In this document: piece by piece, positions 32,394 to 41,878 of the stretch
Layout: each line of letters starts with the position of its first letter
Position numbering within the stretch: the first letter of the stretch is position 1
Assembly: GCA_900538705.1 (NCBI GenBank)
Contig: UPZG01000003.1
Coordinates: 62,001 to 126,000, forward strand
From: an uncultured Porphyromonadaceae bacterium
Lineage (GTDB): Bacteria > Bacteroidota > Bacteroidia > Bacteroidales > Barnesiellaceae_A
DNA: 64,000 bases
Direction of reading: 5' to 3'
The notes under the pieces: model-generated
The model's database searches: none
Seen by the model: only the letters and a program-made list of their open reading frames with translations
What the model was told of the DNA's origin: nothing
Position numbers and translations under genes: made by a program

Positions 32394-35300
32394 TTATGGG
32401 TTAACGACAAGTTTTATGATGCGCCCTTCATCGTTGTGTATGAGGCGAATGATAAGAACACCTTGGTAGCCGGCAGCACTGAATGAGCATTCATTACCAT
32501 CGACCATGTTGTTATAGAGTAGTACACCATCAGTGGTAGAGCATAATACATGAGTATTATGAGCCAGGTTTTTGATGTAGACTTTGCCATTCTCGGCTAT
32601 GGCGAAAGCTTTGTCTGTCGTATGCTGCGGTACGTTGTCGGGAGCACTGAAATAGGCAGGTTGTGAAGCGTCATAGAAGAGAATGCCGTCGCCTGAATAT
32701 ACTGTAGCGACATATGTCTTACCAGAGAGGAATTCGTTGGGTGAGGTCTCTATGATATTGATAGAATTATTTTCGACGTATCCGGCACTCAACTCATTCC
32801 ATACGTATCCGTCGTTATATTGCAGAGTGAAGTATTTTATTTTCAGGTTTCGTCCTCCATGTTGGCATGTAATTCGCAATTTGCGATATAATTTATCGCT
32901 GATATATGAAGCCAACAGATGCTCCGAACCTTCGTTGTCGTACTCCGATTTACGTATGGCAGGACCGACCTGTTCCCATGTCGTGCCGTCGCGAGTTCCT
33001 TCGATAGAGATAGTACTTGTACCGGTAGGCCCTGAAGTAGTGACAATAAACATGCAGTCTATAATACCATCGGGATAATCGCGGGTCTCTACCACACCGT
33101 TTTCGGTAAAGAATATGGTACCGGCACTTATATCGGCATTTCCTTCTGTAACATACAAGTCGCTACTAGGTACAAATTCGGCGTTGGTATATATCTCGTC
33201 GGTGACTTCAGAGAATTCGAGGTAATATCGTACGACATTCTCTATGGGAGTCCATTCCAAATACAAACCATTATCGGTCGATTCAAATTTTGTAATTGTG
33301 GGAGTATCGAGTTTACTTGCCAGATATATCTGCCATAACCACAGACTGCTTTGCAGCTTTTCAGACCGACATACGAAGGCAACATAAATTTCTTGTCCAG
33401 CATATTCTTTCAGGTCAACTTCTTCTGGTATTTGCACCCCGAAATTATCGGCAAACGAAAAGCGTTTTACCAAATGAAAATCTTCTATTTCGCGAGAGCG
33501 GGTAGAGACATAGACGTCTAAGTTTTCTACGGTAGTAGATTCTACGACACCTCTTACAAAGTATAGACATCCGTTTTCGGGGACGAGCATACGGGTAGAG
33601 ATGAGCCAATCATCGGCGTTATTCCAATAATCAAATTGGTATAACATACCGTCGGCGTTCTCGTCGAAAATCCATGTTGTACCGTCTTTATTATTGTCTA
33701 TAATTTTCCAGCAGTCGGGTTCACCATCGGTCCACGAGGTAAAATCGGCAATATATGGAGCAACGGCTACCTTACATTCTGTCGAGAAGGGTATGGCTGC
33801 TCCATATATGATGCTGTTGTCGGCCAGCATCATATAGGCGCGTACATTGTATTTGACGCCTGGTTCGAGATTTGTTATCGTATAAGATATGGTATCGGCT
33901 ACCTCTACTGTCTGATGTAGACTTTCGATGGTAGGTTCTTCATCTATAGCCCAGCAGAATCCCATCTCGGTAATGGGTTGTGTCTTGTTTACTACTATGG
34001 CCTGAGCTTCGACTGATGTGTCGCGGATATTGCTTGGTGTTAAGGTTTTCAGTATAGCTTGTTGTGTAACGCCTCCTTTTACTTGGAAGTAGATAACACC
34101 TCCCTCTTCGCGTATATTGGTAATGGGTGTGTTTGTAGCCTCTCCATTCCAGTTGAGGGCATTGGGTGTCGATGTATCGGTAAACTCCGTGTTACCCGAG
34201 CGTCCTGGATAAGTATCGCCATTACGTGTATTGGTATCGTCTATTCCGTCGGCTGGTTTGATATATAGGCAGCGGTGTTTGGAATTGTTGTTAGGCCCGT
34301 TTACCGACCAATACTCGTCTACCATCTCTTGCGTATAATCGTAGTGATATATGAGAAGACCATGTGCGGGCAGATAGGCGTCCCATCCTTCACGTTGGCG
34401 ATTTTCTAAAACGAACCATTCAAAACCGGTGCCCTCTTCTCGCCCTGGTTGTGCATTGATATAGCGGGCTGTGTTTGTATAGAGTGGTTGTAAGGTTACA
34501 TCTTCGGGTCCCGATAATTCTGTAGGGGTACACCATCCCATTTGCATGCGTTCAAAAGCCATCAAGTAAGGAGGGGTGCGGCTGTCATTGTTGTAGCTTC
34601 CCGATGCATAAAGAGTGTATGCTCCGGGATCTAGGCCGTATCCATTGAGATAGTCGTCGGTGTCGTAAAGGTCTTTGAGCCCTAGAATATGACCAAATTC
34701 ATGAGTAAAAGTACCTATTCCATCCATCTTTACACCTGAGGCACCGACCAGTTCGGCCGAGCATCCGTAGTTGTCGATGGTGATACCGTCTATTGTGATA
34801 GCTTCTTCATCGAGTGTCCAACTATGAGGCCACATGTCGTTTTCGTTGCCGGTACTGGCTTCGCTATATCCTGCGTAAATAATATTTACGTTATCCATGT
34901 AGCCGTCTTTGTCGTTGTCGAATATAGAGAAATCTATTTCGGGATTGTTGCTTTTGGCAAGATTGCAAGCCTCTATGACCATGGCACGAGGGTTTATGTC
35001 GCCACTACCATCGTCGGCATTGGCTGCATAATAACTTTGTTCATAGGTTAAGGTGTAAGGTCCTACGACGGTAAAGTTGGGAATAAATTGTCCCATGGAG
35101 TTGTCTCGATAATAATCTTTTACGCTACCTGTACCTCCGTCTACGTTATAACCAGGTTCGTTGAGCCATATATCGAAATCGTTGCGGGTAAAGTGGAAGG
35201 AACAGTCTTTGAAGTTAACCAGGATAACCAAGTATTGGCTCTCGTCGGCTTCTTCACCTTCGGCAAGAGAGGGAGATGAGATGTGACGACTTATTATCCG

Positions 35301-35687
35301 TCCCGGTTTCTTGATAACATTCTTGCGAGTTGCTTTCCACTTGGCATCCCATTTTTTTACGGGCTGCAGGCGGCTTACGGCCTGTTGTTCATCGCTGTCA
35401 CGTTTATCTATATTACTTGCTTTCTGTGTTGTGGTGTAGAGAATCCCGTTGTTATCCTTGTCTACGTATTTAAAGTAGCCGTCATTGGCACGACAAATCA
35501 TATAACCGTCGAGAGTTGTGGTATAGTGAAAGTTTTCGTCGCCGTGTATTCTGATGGTAAGAAGGCTTCCGTCGGGTTGTGTTACGGTTATGGGGTTGGG
35601 GTTAGCTTTTATTGCCGCGGCTTCTTGTGTGCCGGCAAGAGCAAAGCAAAGTAGTAACAAACCGTGTAAGAGGTAGGATGTTCTCAT
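32394..35687 (-). CDS. Secreted M6-family metalloprotease with T9SS sorting domain
   Basis: A 1097-aa predicted T9SS cargo. Signal peptide 1-25 precedes a propeptide-like region (NPITVTQPDGSLLTIRIHGDE, a common M6 N-terminus in Bacteroidetes). The catalytic domain has the zinc motif H329-E-F-G-H333 followed by GLKDLYD, whose Asp fits a third ligand, and upstream VKDYYRDNSMGQF and DNDKDGYMDNVNIIYAG. Beta-sandwich regions follow, including a fibronectin-like segment and an anchor-J-like domain (APYIADFTSWTDGEPDCW). The end (AGYQGVLIIRLIHNDEGRIIKLVVNP) fits a type A sorting domain. It probably degrades extracellular protein or cleaves surface partners. It is first in an operon with the 2230-aa protein, 11 nt apart. 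Confidence 0.9.
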   Translation of the reverse strand: MRTSYLLHGLLLLCFALAGTQEAAAIKANPNPITVTQPDGSLLTIRIHGDENFHYTTTLDGYMICRANDGYFKYVDKDNNGILYTTTQKASNIDKRDSDEQQAVSRLQPVKKWDAKWKATRKNVIKKPGRIISRHISSPSLAEGEEADESQYLVILVNFKDCSFHFTRNDFDIWLNEPGYNVDGGTGSVKDYYRDNSMGQFIPNFTVVGPYTLTYEQSYYAANADDGSGDINPRAMVIEACNLAKSNNPEIDFSIFDNDKDGYMDNVNIIYAGYSEASTGNENDMWPHSWTLDEEAITIDGITIDNYGCSAELVGASGVKMDGIGTFTHEFGHILGLKDLYDTDDYLNGYGLDPGAYTLYASGSYNNDSRTPPYLMAFERMQMGWCTPTELSGPEDVTLQPLYTNTARYINAQPGREEGTGFEWFVLENRQREGWDAYLPAHGLLIYHYDYTQEMVDEYWSVNGPNNNSKHRCLYIKPADGIDDTNTRNGDTYPGRSGNTEFTDTSTPNALNWNGEATNTPITNIREEGGVIYFQVKGGVTQQAILKTLTPSNIRDTSVEAQAIVVNKTQPITEMGFCWAIDEEPTIESLHQTVEVADTISYTITNLEPGVKYNVRAYMMLADNSIIYGAAIPFSTECKVAVAPYIADFTSWTDGEPDCWKIIDNNKDGTTWIFDENADGMLYQFDYWNNADDWLISTRMLVPENGCLYFVRGVVESTTVENLDVYVSTRSREIEDFHLVKRFSFADNFGVQIPEEVDLKEYAGQEIYVAFVCRSEKLQSSLWLWQIYLASKLDTPTITKFESTDNGLYLEWTPIENVVRYYLEFSEVTDEIYTNAEFVPSSDLYVTEGNADISAGTIFFTENGVVETRDYPDGIIDCMFIVTTSGPTGTSTISIEGTRDGTTWEQVGPAIRKSEYDNEGSEHLLASYISDKLYRKLRITCQHGGRNLKIKYFTLQYNDGYVWNELSAGYVENNSINIIETSPNEFLSGKTYVATVYSGDGILFYDASQPAYFSAPDNVPQHTTDKAFAIAENGKVYIKNLAHNTHVLCSTTDGVLLYNNMVDGNECSFSAAGYQGVLIIRLIHNDEGRIIKLVVNP

Positions 35688-35871
35688 AAAAATAGATTTG
35701 ATGTAATTATGATAAGTATGAGTGGGTAATGGTTAGGTTATATATGTATTTGGGGTAGCGTGTCATAAAAGAAATATTAATAAGCCATCGTACCGAAAAT
35801 AGAGATAATTATACAAGCAATCTCCTTTTTCCTATCTTATGTATAAAGACGTTATTGTAGATATGCCCAAT

Positions 35872-35906
35872 GGGCTGTGGCAGAGTTTTTTAATTCGCCA
35901 CAGCCC
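35872..35906 (-). terminator. Hairpin between the 855-aa and M6 genes
   Basis: A perfect 10-bp stem (GGGCTGTGGC with GCCACAGCCC) with a 15-nt A/T-rich loop lies 18 nt past the stop of the 855-aa gene. There is no clean T-run after it, so it may be a weak terminator or mRNA-stabilising structure. Confidence 0.45.
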
Positions 35907-35923
35907 TCGGGCTGATAGAGACC

Positions 35924-38491
35924 TTAACGGTTGATGGCTATTTTCTTAACTTCGTTGTTGATTTTGACGATATATATACCGCGTTGTGCTATATTGAATG
36001 TTGTAGTTCCGTAAATAGCTCGTGCTTCTATCATCTTACCGGTCATATCGAATATCTGAACATTGGTACGAGTACTGCTTTGTGGCGTTATGGTAACCAT
36101 GTCGCCTTGAACTTTCACAGCATTTTCTGTCGTAATGCTTTTTACGGCGTTGTTTATTCCAGGTATGGTGATAGTAGCTTCGGTATTAGCATAGCTGTAA
36201 TCTAATTTTAAGATATAAACGCCTTCTGCACCTTCGGGAACGGTATAAGAGAGAAGATACGTACCTATGTAGGTTTCGTAATCATATATATAGTTAGACA
36301 TTGCAAGATACGATACGGCATCGCAGCTGTCGTAGAGTGACAGCGAAATGTAGCTTGAAGATGATACTGAGAAGTCGCCGGCACCCAACTCAACCGAATA
36401 CCATACTGGAACAGAGCGAGAAGACTCGGGGAAAATGATACTTCCTTCCTCTTCAATAATGATGGGTGTAGCGCATGACTCGCCGGGTTGGAGATCAAAC
36501 ATCTCTATTGAAAGGCTCTTTTCGCTTTGTGCCGTAAGCGTAACAACGTTAATATATAGAACATCTCCTTCGGCAACAATAAATTGTCCGTTAAATACAG
36601 TACCCGATTCTCCGGTTTGGATAATTGCTGTAGGATAGTTTGAACAATTGTCTTCTTTGACATATACCATTGACGAATAGCGATAGTCGGAGCTTTGTTC
36701 ATATACGATGTCAGAGCTGATGACTATTTTCCCGTCGCGTGTTGCCGTGTATTTGTACCACATGTTGAGGATAGACTGGGGCAACTCTATGACACCAGTC
36801 TCTACATCTATAGCGGTTTCGCAAGACTCTCCAGCTTGGTATTCCTCTTCCGACAAGAAGAAGGTGGTTTCGTATTCTATATTTTCAAATTGTATGATAT
36901 AAGTATTACCGGCAACTACCTCTGTTTTTGTTACGGTACCGGTCTTAACGGCATTGCGCATACCGCTGTATTGTGAACAACTTTCGGGGAATGATACATT
37001 GATAGTAATATCAGTATCTATCAGTAACCAACCATTCAGTGTAGCGGTATATTGATAATACTTTTTGCTACCCGTTTGCAATATGTTCTCACCAGCCACG
37101 GCATCGAGCGGATTAGAACATACATCGCCTTGTTCGATAGTTTCATACGAAACAACGAACGGGAAGTTGTTGATGCCTTCATTGCAGGTCCACGCAATAA
37201 GGTAGGTACTTCCGCCACTGACTTCGTTCTTGATATAGTCTTGTCCTTGAGCCAAAGGAGAGTACGGATTGTTGATATCGTAGAGTGCTACCTGGGTACT
37301 GCTGCTTAACAATTCGGTTGCAGTGGCATCGACAATGAGGAAGCAACTATTACCTTCGGGGACAGTGATACTATAGTAATATATGCCGTTGTATTGCGGA
37401 GTGTTGTATTCTCCATCGGTAATTACAATAGGATTACCCATAGAGTCGCCGGCTTGGGCTGGTTCGACTGTAATGTCGAAAGTCTCGTCGGTAGCTGTGC
37501 TTTCGGTCTTTTCTATACAAATCAAGTAGGTCTCATTGGCATATACCTCGCAGCGAATAGCAAAGTATCCGTCAATGCTAGCATAGGGGCTGTAATCGTA
37601 GCAGCTTCGGTAAATGCTGATGTTGCCACCGGCAAGACTATACTCTGACGAGATAACCATAAAACCAGCTTCGGCGCTTGTAAATTGGTACCAATATGTA
37701 CCGGCATCTTTGGGTAATACGTTACCTGTGGTCACTGCTTCATAAGGCATGTCGCAAGATGTGCCTACGGTTGGATGTGTAAGTAGAAATGTTGCCATTA
37801 AGGGAGAATAGGTGCTTAGCTTGACGATATATGTTTTTCCTGCTTCAACGCTGTATTTGGCAACATATTTTCCGTTGAGACTCGATGTTGTGAGGCTCTC
37901 GGGTGTGCCATCACAACCTTCGCTGATAAGAAGTGACGATACATAGCCGCTAAAAGTCATTTCTAGCAATCCGTCTTCGGGACATGTATATGAAATATAG
38001 GTGGGATTGGTTGTATATGTGCTTGCCGAGTAGTATGATGGTACGAAAAATTCACCTTCTTCACCAGTAACAACAATGGGGTCATCGCAACTTGCACCTT
38101 TTTCAACATCGGCATCTGTCAACGTTGCGGTAAATTCTACTGTCGTAACATTATATGCACTTATAACGAGGTATACGGTTTGCCCGCTTTTAATGGGGAA
38201 TGTAGATGAATTACTTGTGGTTATTCCACTGATGGTTGTGTTGTATGTACCATCTTCCGATAGCATTGCACTGGTAGAGGGATTTGACAGCTCTATGGTA
38301 AGCAATTTCCCTTGTTCGGCGGGCGCTGTATAGACATAGTATACACTGTTGCTGCTTCCACTATCTTCAAATGTGTATGAGTTGTATCCTTCTTGTAGGG
38401 GAAGGGCTGTGTCGACCGATGTTTGTGAATACATCGAAATAAATACACACATTAGAAATGCCGAGAGTAATTGTCTTTTCATAATCATCAT
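35924..38491 (-). CDS. Secreted repeat protein (855 aa) with T9SS sorting domain
   Basis: Signal peptide (MKRQLLSAFLMCVFISMYSQ, preceded by M-M-I, so the start could be the third Met at 38482). The body is six or so tandem beta-rich repeats of ~110-120 residues, each opening with a motif like G-x-S-C-x-x-P/A: KGASCDDPI, VGTSCDMPY, AGDSMGNPI, QGDVCSNPL, AGESCETAI, PGESCATPI. Each then runs W/Y-Y-x-Y-T-A and ends in a strand such as TYIVKL or TYIIQF. The pattern resembles bacterial pre-peptidase C-terminal (PPC) sandwiches. The C-terminal sorting domain contains VQIFDMTGKMIEA and IAQRGIYIVKINNEVKKIAINR. No catalytic motif was found. It is predicted to be surface-attached T9SS cargo of unknown function. 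Confidence 0.82.
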   Translation of the reverse strand: MMIMKRQLLSAFLMCVFISMYSQTSVDTALPLQEGYNSYTFEDSGSSNSVYYVYTAPAEQGKLLTIELSNPSTSAMLSEDGTYNTTISGITTSNSSTFPIKSGQTVYLVISAYNVTTVEFTATLTDADVEKGASCDDPIVVTGEEGEFFVPSYYSASTYTTNPTYISYTCPEDGLLEMTFSGYVSSLLISEGCDGTPESLTTSSLNGKYVAKYSVEAGKTYIVKLSTYSPLMATFLLTHPTVGTSCDMPYEAVTTGNVLPKDAGTYWYQFTSAEAGFMVISSEYSLAGGNISIYRSCYDYSPYASIDGYFAIRCEVYANETYLICIEKTESTATDETFDITVEPAQAGDSMGNPIVITDGEYNTPQYNGIYYYSITVPEGNSCFLIVDATATELLSSSTQVALYDINNPYSPLAQGQDYIKNEVSGGSTYLIAWTCNEGINNFPFVVSYETIEQGDVCSNPLDAVAGENILQTGSKKYYQYTATLNGWLLIDTDITINVSFPESCSQYSGMRNAVKTGTVTKTEVVAGNTYIIQFENIEYETTFFLSEEEYQAGESCETAIDVETGVIELPQSILNMWYKYTATRDGKIVISSDIVYEQSSDYRYSSMVYVKEDNCSNYPTAIIQTGESGTVFNGQFIVAEGDVLYINVVTLTAQSEKSLSIEMFDLQPGESCATPIIIEEEGSIIFPESSRSVPVWYSVELGAGDFSVSSSSYISLSLYDSCDAVSYLAMSNYIYDYETYIGTYLLSYTVPEGAEGVYILKLDYSYANTEATITIPGINNAVKSITTENAVKVQGDMVTITPQSSTRTNVQIFDMTGKMIEARAIYGTTTFNIAQRGIYIVKINNEVKKIAINR

Positions 38492-38664
38492 GTGTTAAGT
38501 TGTTATTAATAAAGGGATATTAGTTACTGTTTTTCGCATCTGGCTGCTAATGTATGCTATCTTGTTGAAAAAACAAAGCTTGGTATAGGGATAAAAAGGG
38601 GATGTCCCTTTATGAAAAAAGGATATGCGAAATTTTTATAATGTTAGCTATTAGAAAGTTACGA

Positions 38665-40287
38665 TTATAAATGACTTAAAAAAGAGTAAAGGGCTTTAGA
38701 GTTTTCCAATCCCATCTTTTTGGCGATGAGTTGTTTCTTTTTTTTGCAATATTCGGGGGTGATGTTGAGTAGTAATGCAATCTCTTTGGTGCTTAGGTTA
38801 AGGTATATGAGCGAGAGAAAGCGTATTTCTTGTGCGCTTAATTCGGGACATTGCTCTTTGAGAGCATTGATGAAGGTTTCGTTTCGTTGCTCGAAGTAAG
38901 TAGAGAAGTGTTCCCATTCTTCGTTGTTGTCGAGCATTTGTTGTAGTTGTTTGATACTCTCTTTTAAGGCCGAATTGTTCGATTTTTTGATTGATTCGGT
39001 TTGAGATATGGTATCTATAATTTTGTATATCAAGTCATTTCTATTGGCCATAATCATCGCTTTCGACATCAGCTCTTTGTCTTTTAGCTCTATTTCATGC
39101 CTGTATCGTTCCTCTTCGAGTTGTCTTCTTGTCTGTTGCTCATCGAGTTGGTTTTGTAGAAGTTGCTGATTTTGTTTTTCGCGATCGAGTTCGAGGCTGA
39201 TAATCTTTTTTTGTTGTTTCCCTTTGATAGTTTGGTTGATGAGTGCCCAAGTGAGAATAATAGCGATGACTACAGACAAGGCGATGAATATACGACTATT
39301 GCGACTTTTTACACGGAAATCTTCAATTTCTCTTTCACGACGAAAAAGTTCAAATTGTATGCGGCTATTCTCAAATTGTTTTTTGCCTTGGATATTGTAT
39401 AATGTATCGATTGTTGCTATGAGCGAATCTTTGGTTGCAAGCGCTTTGTCATATAAACCTATTTGAGCGTAGGCATTAGAAAGACGGGACAGAAGGTCGC
39501 GTCGCTCTTCTAAATTTATCTCTTTTTCGAGGCACCGTGTTATAGTTGTGATAAGTGCGTTGTAGTTGCCCATAGCATCATAGATGTTGGCAAGAGAGAG
39601 TTCGGCATAGCTTTGCAGTGCTGTATTGTTTAGTTCGTTGGCTTGGTGATAGCTTGTGAGTGCTGTCTCAAGAGCATGGTGATTATCGCCCTTTCTTAAA
39701 AAAATATCGGCTTTCAGTGCATTCAATTGGGCCATCTCTTCGGGGTGGTTCGTCAAAAAGCGCCCGGCAATTTGGGAATATTGTTCACTCAGAGTAAGGT
39801 TGTTGTTTCTGATAGACGCGTTGGCAATATTCATGGCACATCCACCGATAAAGAGACTATCGGAAGAATCTTTTACCGTATTATATACAAGAGTATAGTA
39901 TTCAATAGCTTTGTCGTATTTATGGTCTAACATATATACGCCGGCGATGTTGTTGAGTATGCTCATCTCATGCCTTTTGTCGAGATGCTTCAGTGCTATC
40001 TTGTAGGCTTCTAGGAAGGCATCGAGAGCATCGCTATAGTTGAGAAGTTCGGCATAGTTAATGCCCGTGTTAGTTAAAACCCAAAACAATGCTTCGTATG
40101 AATTCTGTTCAATAGCTGCGGTGCGGGCTTCTTGCAGCAGGTTGAGCGATAATTGGTGGTCTTTTTCAATAGAGGCTTTAATGGCGACTTGTATAAGGCT
40201 GTCGCAGTATTCTTCGGCTTGTGATGAGGGGAAGATATGCAACAGAAACAGTAAGATGGTTATAAGGGTATATCGCCTTGCACTCAT
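38665..40287 (-). CDS. TPR / transmembrane / coiled-coil / LuxR-type HTH regulator
   Basis: A 540-aa membrane regulator. Signal peptide 1-24 leads to a periplasmic array of TPR-like repeats (about 30-300, e.g. LNNIAGVYMLDHKYDKAIEYY). One membrane span lies at 332-352 (RIFIALSVVIAIILTWALI), then a cytosolic Gln/Glu-rich coiled coil (355-410). The end (480-540) is a helix-turn-helix of the LuxR/GerE kind, LSAQEIRFLSLIYLNLSTKEIALLLNITPEYCKKKK. The architecture matches Bacteroidetes one-component membrane regulators. It lies upstream of and codirectional with the T9SS cargo genes, so it may control them (inference). The ATG is only 5 nt past a TATATTTG box, so the mRNA could be leaderless. Confidence 0.85.
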   Translation of the reverse strand: MSARRYTLITILLFLLHIFPSSQAEEYCDSLIQVAIKASIEKDHQLSLNLLQEARTAAIEQNSYEALFWVLTNTGINYAELLNYSDALDAFLEAYKIALKHLDKRHEMSILNNIAGVYMLDHKYDKAIEYYTLVYNTVKDSSDSLFIGGCAMNIANASIRNNNLTLSEQYSQIAGRFLTNHPEEMAQLNALKADIFLRKGDNHHALETALTSYHQANELNNTALQSYAELSLANIYDAMGNYNALITTITRCLEKEINLEERRDLLSRLSNAYAQIGLYDKALATKDSLIATIDTLYNIQGKKQFENSRIQFELFRREREIEDFRVKSRNSRIFIALSVVIAIILTWALINQTIKGKQQKKIISLELDREKQNQQLLQNQLDEQQTRRQLEEERYRHEIELKDKELMSKAMIMANRNDLIYKIIDTISQTESIKKSNNSALKESIKQLQQMLDNNEEWEHFSTYFEQRNETFINALKEQCPELSAQEIRFLSLIYLNLSTKEIALLLNITPEYCKKKKQLIAKKMGLENSKALYSFLSHL

Positions 40288-40292
40288 GTTTG

Positions 40293-40300
40293 CAAATATA
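40293..40300 (-). promoter_or_regulatory. Predicted -7 box of the TPR-LuxR regulator gene
   Basis: On the minus strand TATATTTG (40300-40293) ends 5 nt before the ATG. No TTTG is seen at -33. If used, the transcript would begin at or next to the start codon. Confidence 0.45.
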
Positions 40301-40429
40301 CACTTTTTTGGTTTGATTAAAAAATAAAGTCTTTTTGGATTGAATAATGATGTTAGATTATAATCCTTTGTTATGTAGAAAGATAAGAGCCTTGCAAAAG
40401 TGTGTGGCTGAGACGTTGACTTTGTTTTT

Positions 40430-40555
40430 ATGCTATATTTAGACGAAGCTTTGTTTTCTTACGACCAAATAAAAATCATTGTCGACCAAAGAGATAATTT
40501 TGAATTTAATAATAGAGGTAAAATGGTGGAAGTAAAGTTTTTCAGAAGTAAGTAG
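40430..40555 (+). CDS. Possible 41-aa small ORF
   Basis: ATG to TAG, 41 residues (MLYLDEALFSYDQIKIIVDQ, then a basic end). The composition looks protein-like and it is the only candidate gene in the otherwise AT-rich 349-nt gap between the TPR-LuxR gene and tRNA-Pro. It is not recognised and has no clear promoter. It could be a remnant or chance ORF; the rest of the gap holds only the tRNA terminator. Confidence 0.25.
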   Translation: MLYLDEALFSYDQIKIIVDQRDNFEFNNRGKMVEVKFFRSK

Positions 40556-40584
40556 CTTTGTAAAGGCCTTATATGCTGTGTGGT

Positions 40585-40624
40585 AAAAAAGAAAAAGGAG
40601 TCACGCAACAAGCTTGACTCCTTT
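40585..40624 (-). terminator. Terminator of the tRNA-Pro transcript
   Basis: A perfect 10-bp stem (AAAGGAGTCA with TGACTCCTTT, 11-nt loop), followed on the minus strand by TTCTTTTTT, sits about 12 nt past the tRNA 3' end. Confidence 0.8.
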
Positions 40625-40635
40625 CTTTCCATTAG

Positions 40636-40710
40636 TCGGGGTGACTGGATTCGAACCAGCGACAACACGCCCCCCAGACGTGTACTCTAACCGGGCTGAG
40701 CTACACCCCG
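40636..40710 (-). tRNA. tRNA-Pro (anticodon GGG)
   Basis: On the minus strand the acceptor CGGGGTG pairs with CACCCCG. The D arm is GCTC/GAGT. The anticodon stem CACGT/GCGTG encloses loop CTGGGGG with anticodon GGG, and the T arm is GCTGG-TTCGAAT-CCAGT. The discriminator is A and CCA is not encoded. It reads CCC/CCU proline codons. It has its own consensus promoter and terminator. Confidence 0.95.
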
Positions 40711-40724
40711 TCTAAAAGGTGATG

Positions 40725-40754
40725 CAAAGGTACTGCTTTTTGTGTTACATGCAA
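40725..40754 (-). promoter_or_regulatory. Predicted promoter of tRNA-Pro
   Basis: On the minus strand TTG (40754-40752), a 19-nt spacer and TACCTTTG (40732-40725) lie 14 nt upstream of the tRNA. Confidence 0.75.
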
Positions 40755-40822
40755 CATTTTTACCCAAATTTTTTCCAAAAAAATAGTGTTTTTTTGTAAT
40801 GTGCTTATTTACAAATGGTAAA

Positions 40823-41878
40823 TTACAAATGGAAAAGGTCTCTGTACATATCTAATGCTATTTCTATTTCTTTTCGCTCTATGTGGCAGTCGGGTATGGC
40901 TTGTCCTATTTTCTGCAGTAAGACAAAGTTGATATGACCATTTTCATTTTTTTTGTCATGGGTCATATATTGGTAAAGTTCGTCATAGTCGTCACATGTG
41001 ATGGCATAACTGCCATAGTTCGTCTCTATATAGTGTGCCAAATCGTAAATGATAGAAGACGGAAAGCCTAAGGTTCGATGTGCTAGGAGTAATTCGCATA
41101 CTATGCCCCATGCTACGGCATATCCATGTGCAATGGGCGTGTTATGGTGTAGAGCGTGGCTCTCGAATGCATGCCCGATAGTATGCCCTATGTTGAGAAT
41201 TTTGCGCAGAGACGACTCACGAGGGTCTTGTTCTACAATCTGTTGCTTAAATTGTACCGATTGTTGTAGCAAGGGCAGAAGGGTATGGGGGGTATAGTGT
41301 ATAAGGTCGTAGTCGAGCAGTGCGTAATAGGTATCGGCTTGGCTAAGTAGTGCATGTTTTATCATCTCGGCATAGCCTGAGCGTAATTCTGTGAGGGGTA
41401 AAGTATCGAAGAAGCGTGTCGAAATAATGACTCCATCAGCCGAAGCAAATGCCCCGATTTCATTTTTCAGTCCACCGAAATTAATGCCTGTTTTCCCTCC
41501 TACCGCTGCATCGACAGCTCCTAAGAGGGTAGTGGGAACGTTGATAAATGCTATACCACGTTTGAATGTAGCGGCGGCAAAACCTCCTAAGTCGGTAATC
41601 ATACCACCACCTATGTTGATAAGAAGAGAATGTCGTGAGGCCATTTGCCTGCTTAAAGCTTCCCAAACAAGCGACAAGGATTCTAAGTTTTTGTGGTTGT
41701 CACCGGCCGGAATGGTTATACGTGGAGCTGTACTTATTTCCGGCTCTTTTATTTGAGGCAATACGTGCGCAGCCGTATTGTTGTCGCATAGCACATACAC
41801 CTTGTCGTGAGGTATAAGGGAGAGCAAGTCGTGGAGGACTTTGTCGGTATCGTTACTGAATATGAGTTGTTGTTTCAT
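40823..41878 (-). CDS. aroB: 3-dehydroquinate synthase
   Basis: Second step of the shikimate pathway: DAHP to 3-dehydroquinate, NAD+- and metal-dependent, cytosolic; 351 aa. Visible motifs are GGGMITDLGGFAAATFKRG, PTTLLGAVDAAVGGKTGINFGGLKNEIGAF, ELRSGYAEMIKHALL with its Glu/Lys, and metal-binding His in NIGHTIGHAFESH and HGYAVAWGI. The length is normal. The ATG overlaps the stop of the upstream HAD gene by 3 nt (ATGA), so the two are translationally coupled. Confidence 0.97.
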   Translation of the reverse strand: MKQQLIFSNDTDKVLHDLLSLIPHDKVYVLCDNNTAAHVLPQIKEPEISTAPRITIPAGDNHKNLESLSLVWEALSRQMASRHSLLINIGGGMITDLGGFAAATFKRGIAFINVPTTLLGAVDAAVGGKTGINFGGLKNEIGAFASADGVIISTRFFDTLPLTELRSGYAEMIKHALLSQADTYYALLDYDLIHYTPHTLLPLLQQSVQFKQQIVEQDPRESSLRKILNIGHTIGHAFESHALHHNTPIAHGYAVAWGIVCELLLAHRTLGFPSSIIYDLAHYIETNYGSYAITCDDYDELYQYMTHDKKNENGHINFVLLQKIGQAIPDCHIERKEIEIALDMYRDLFHL

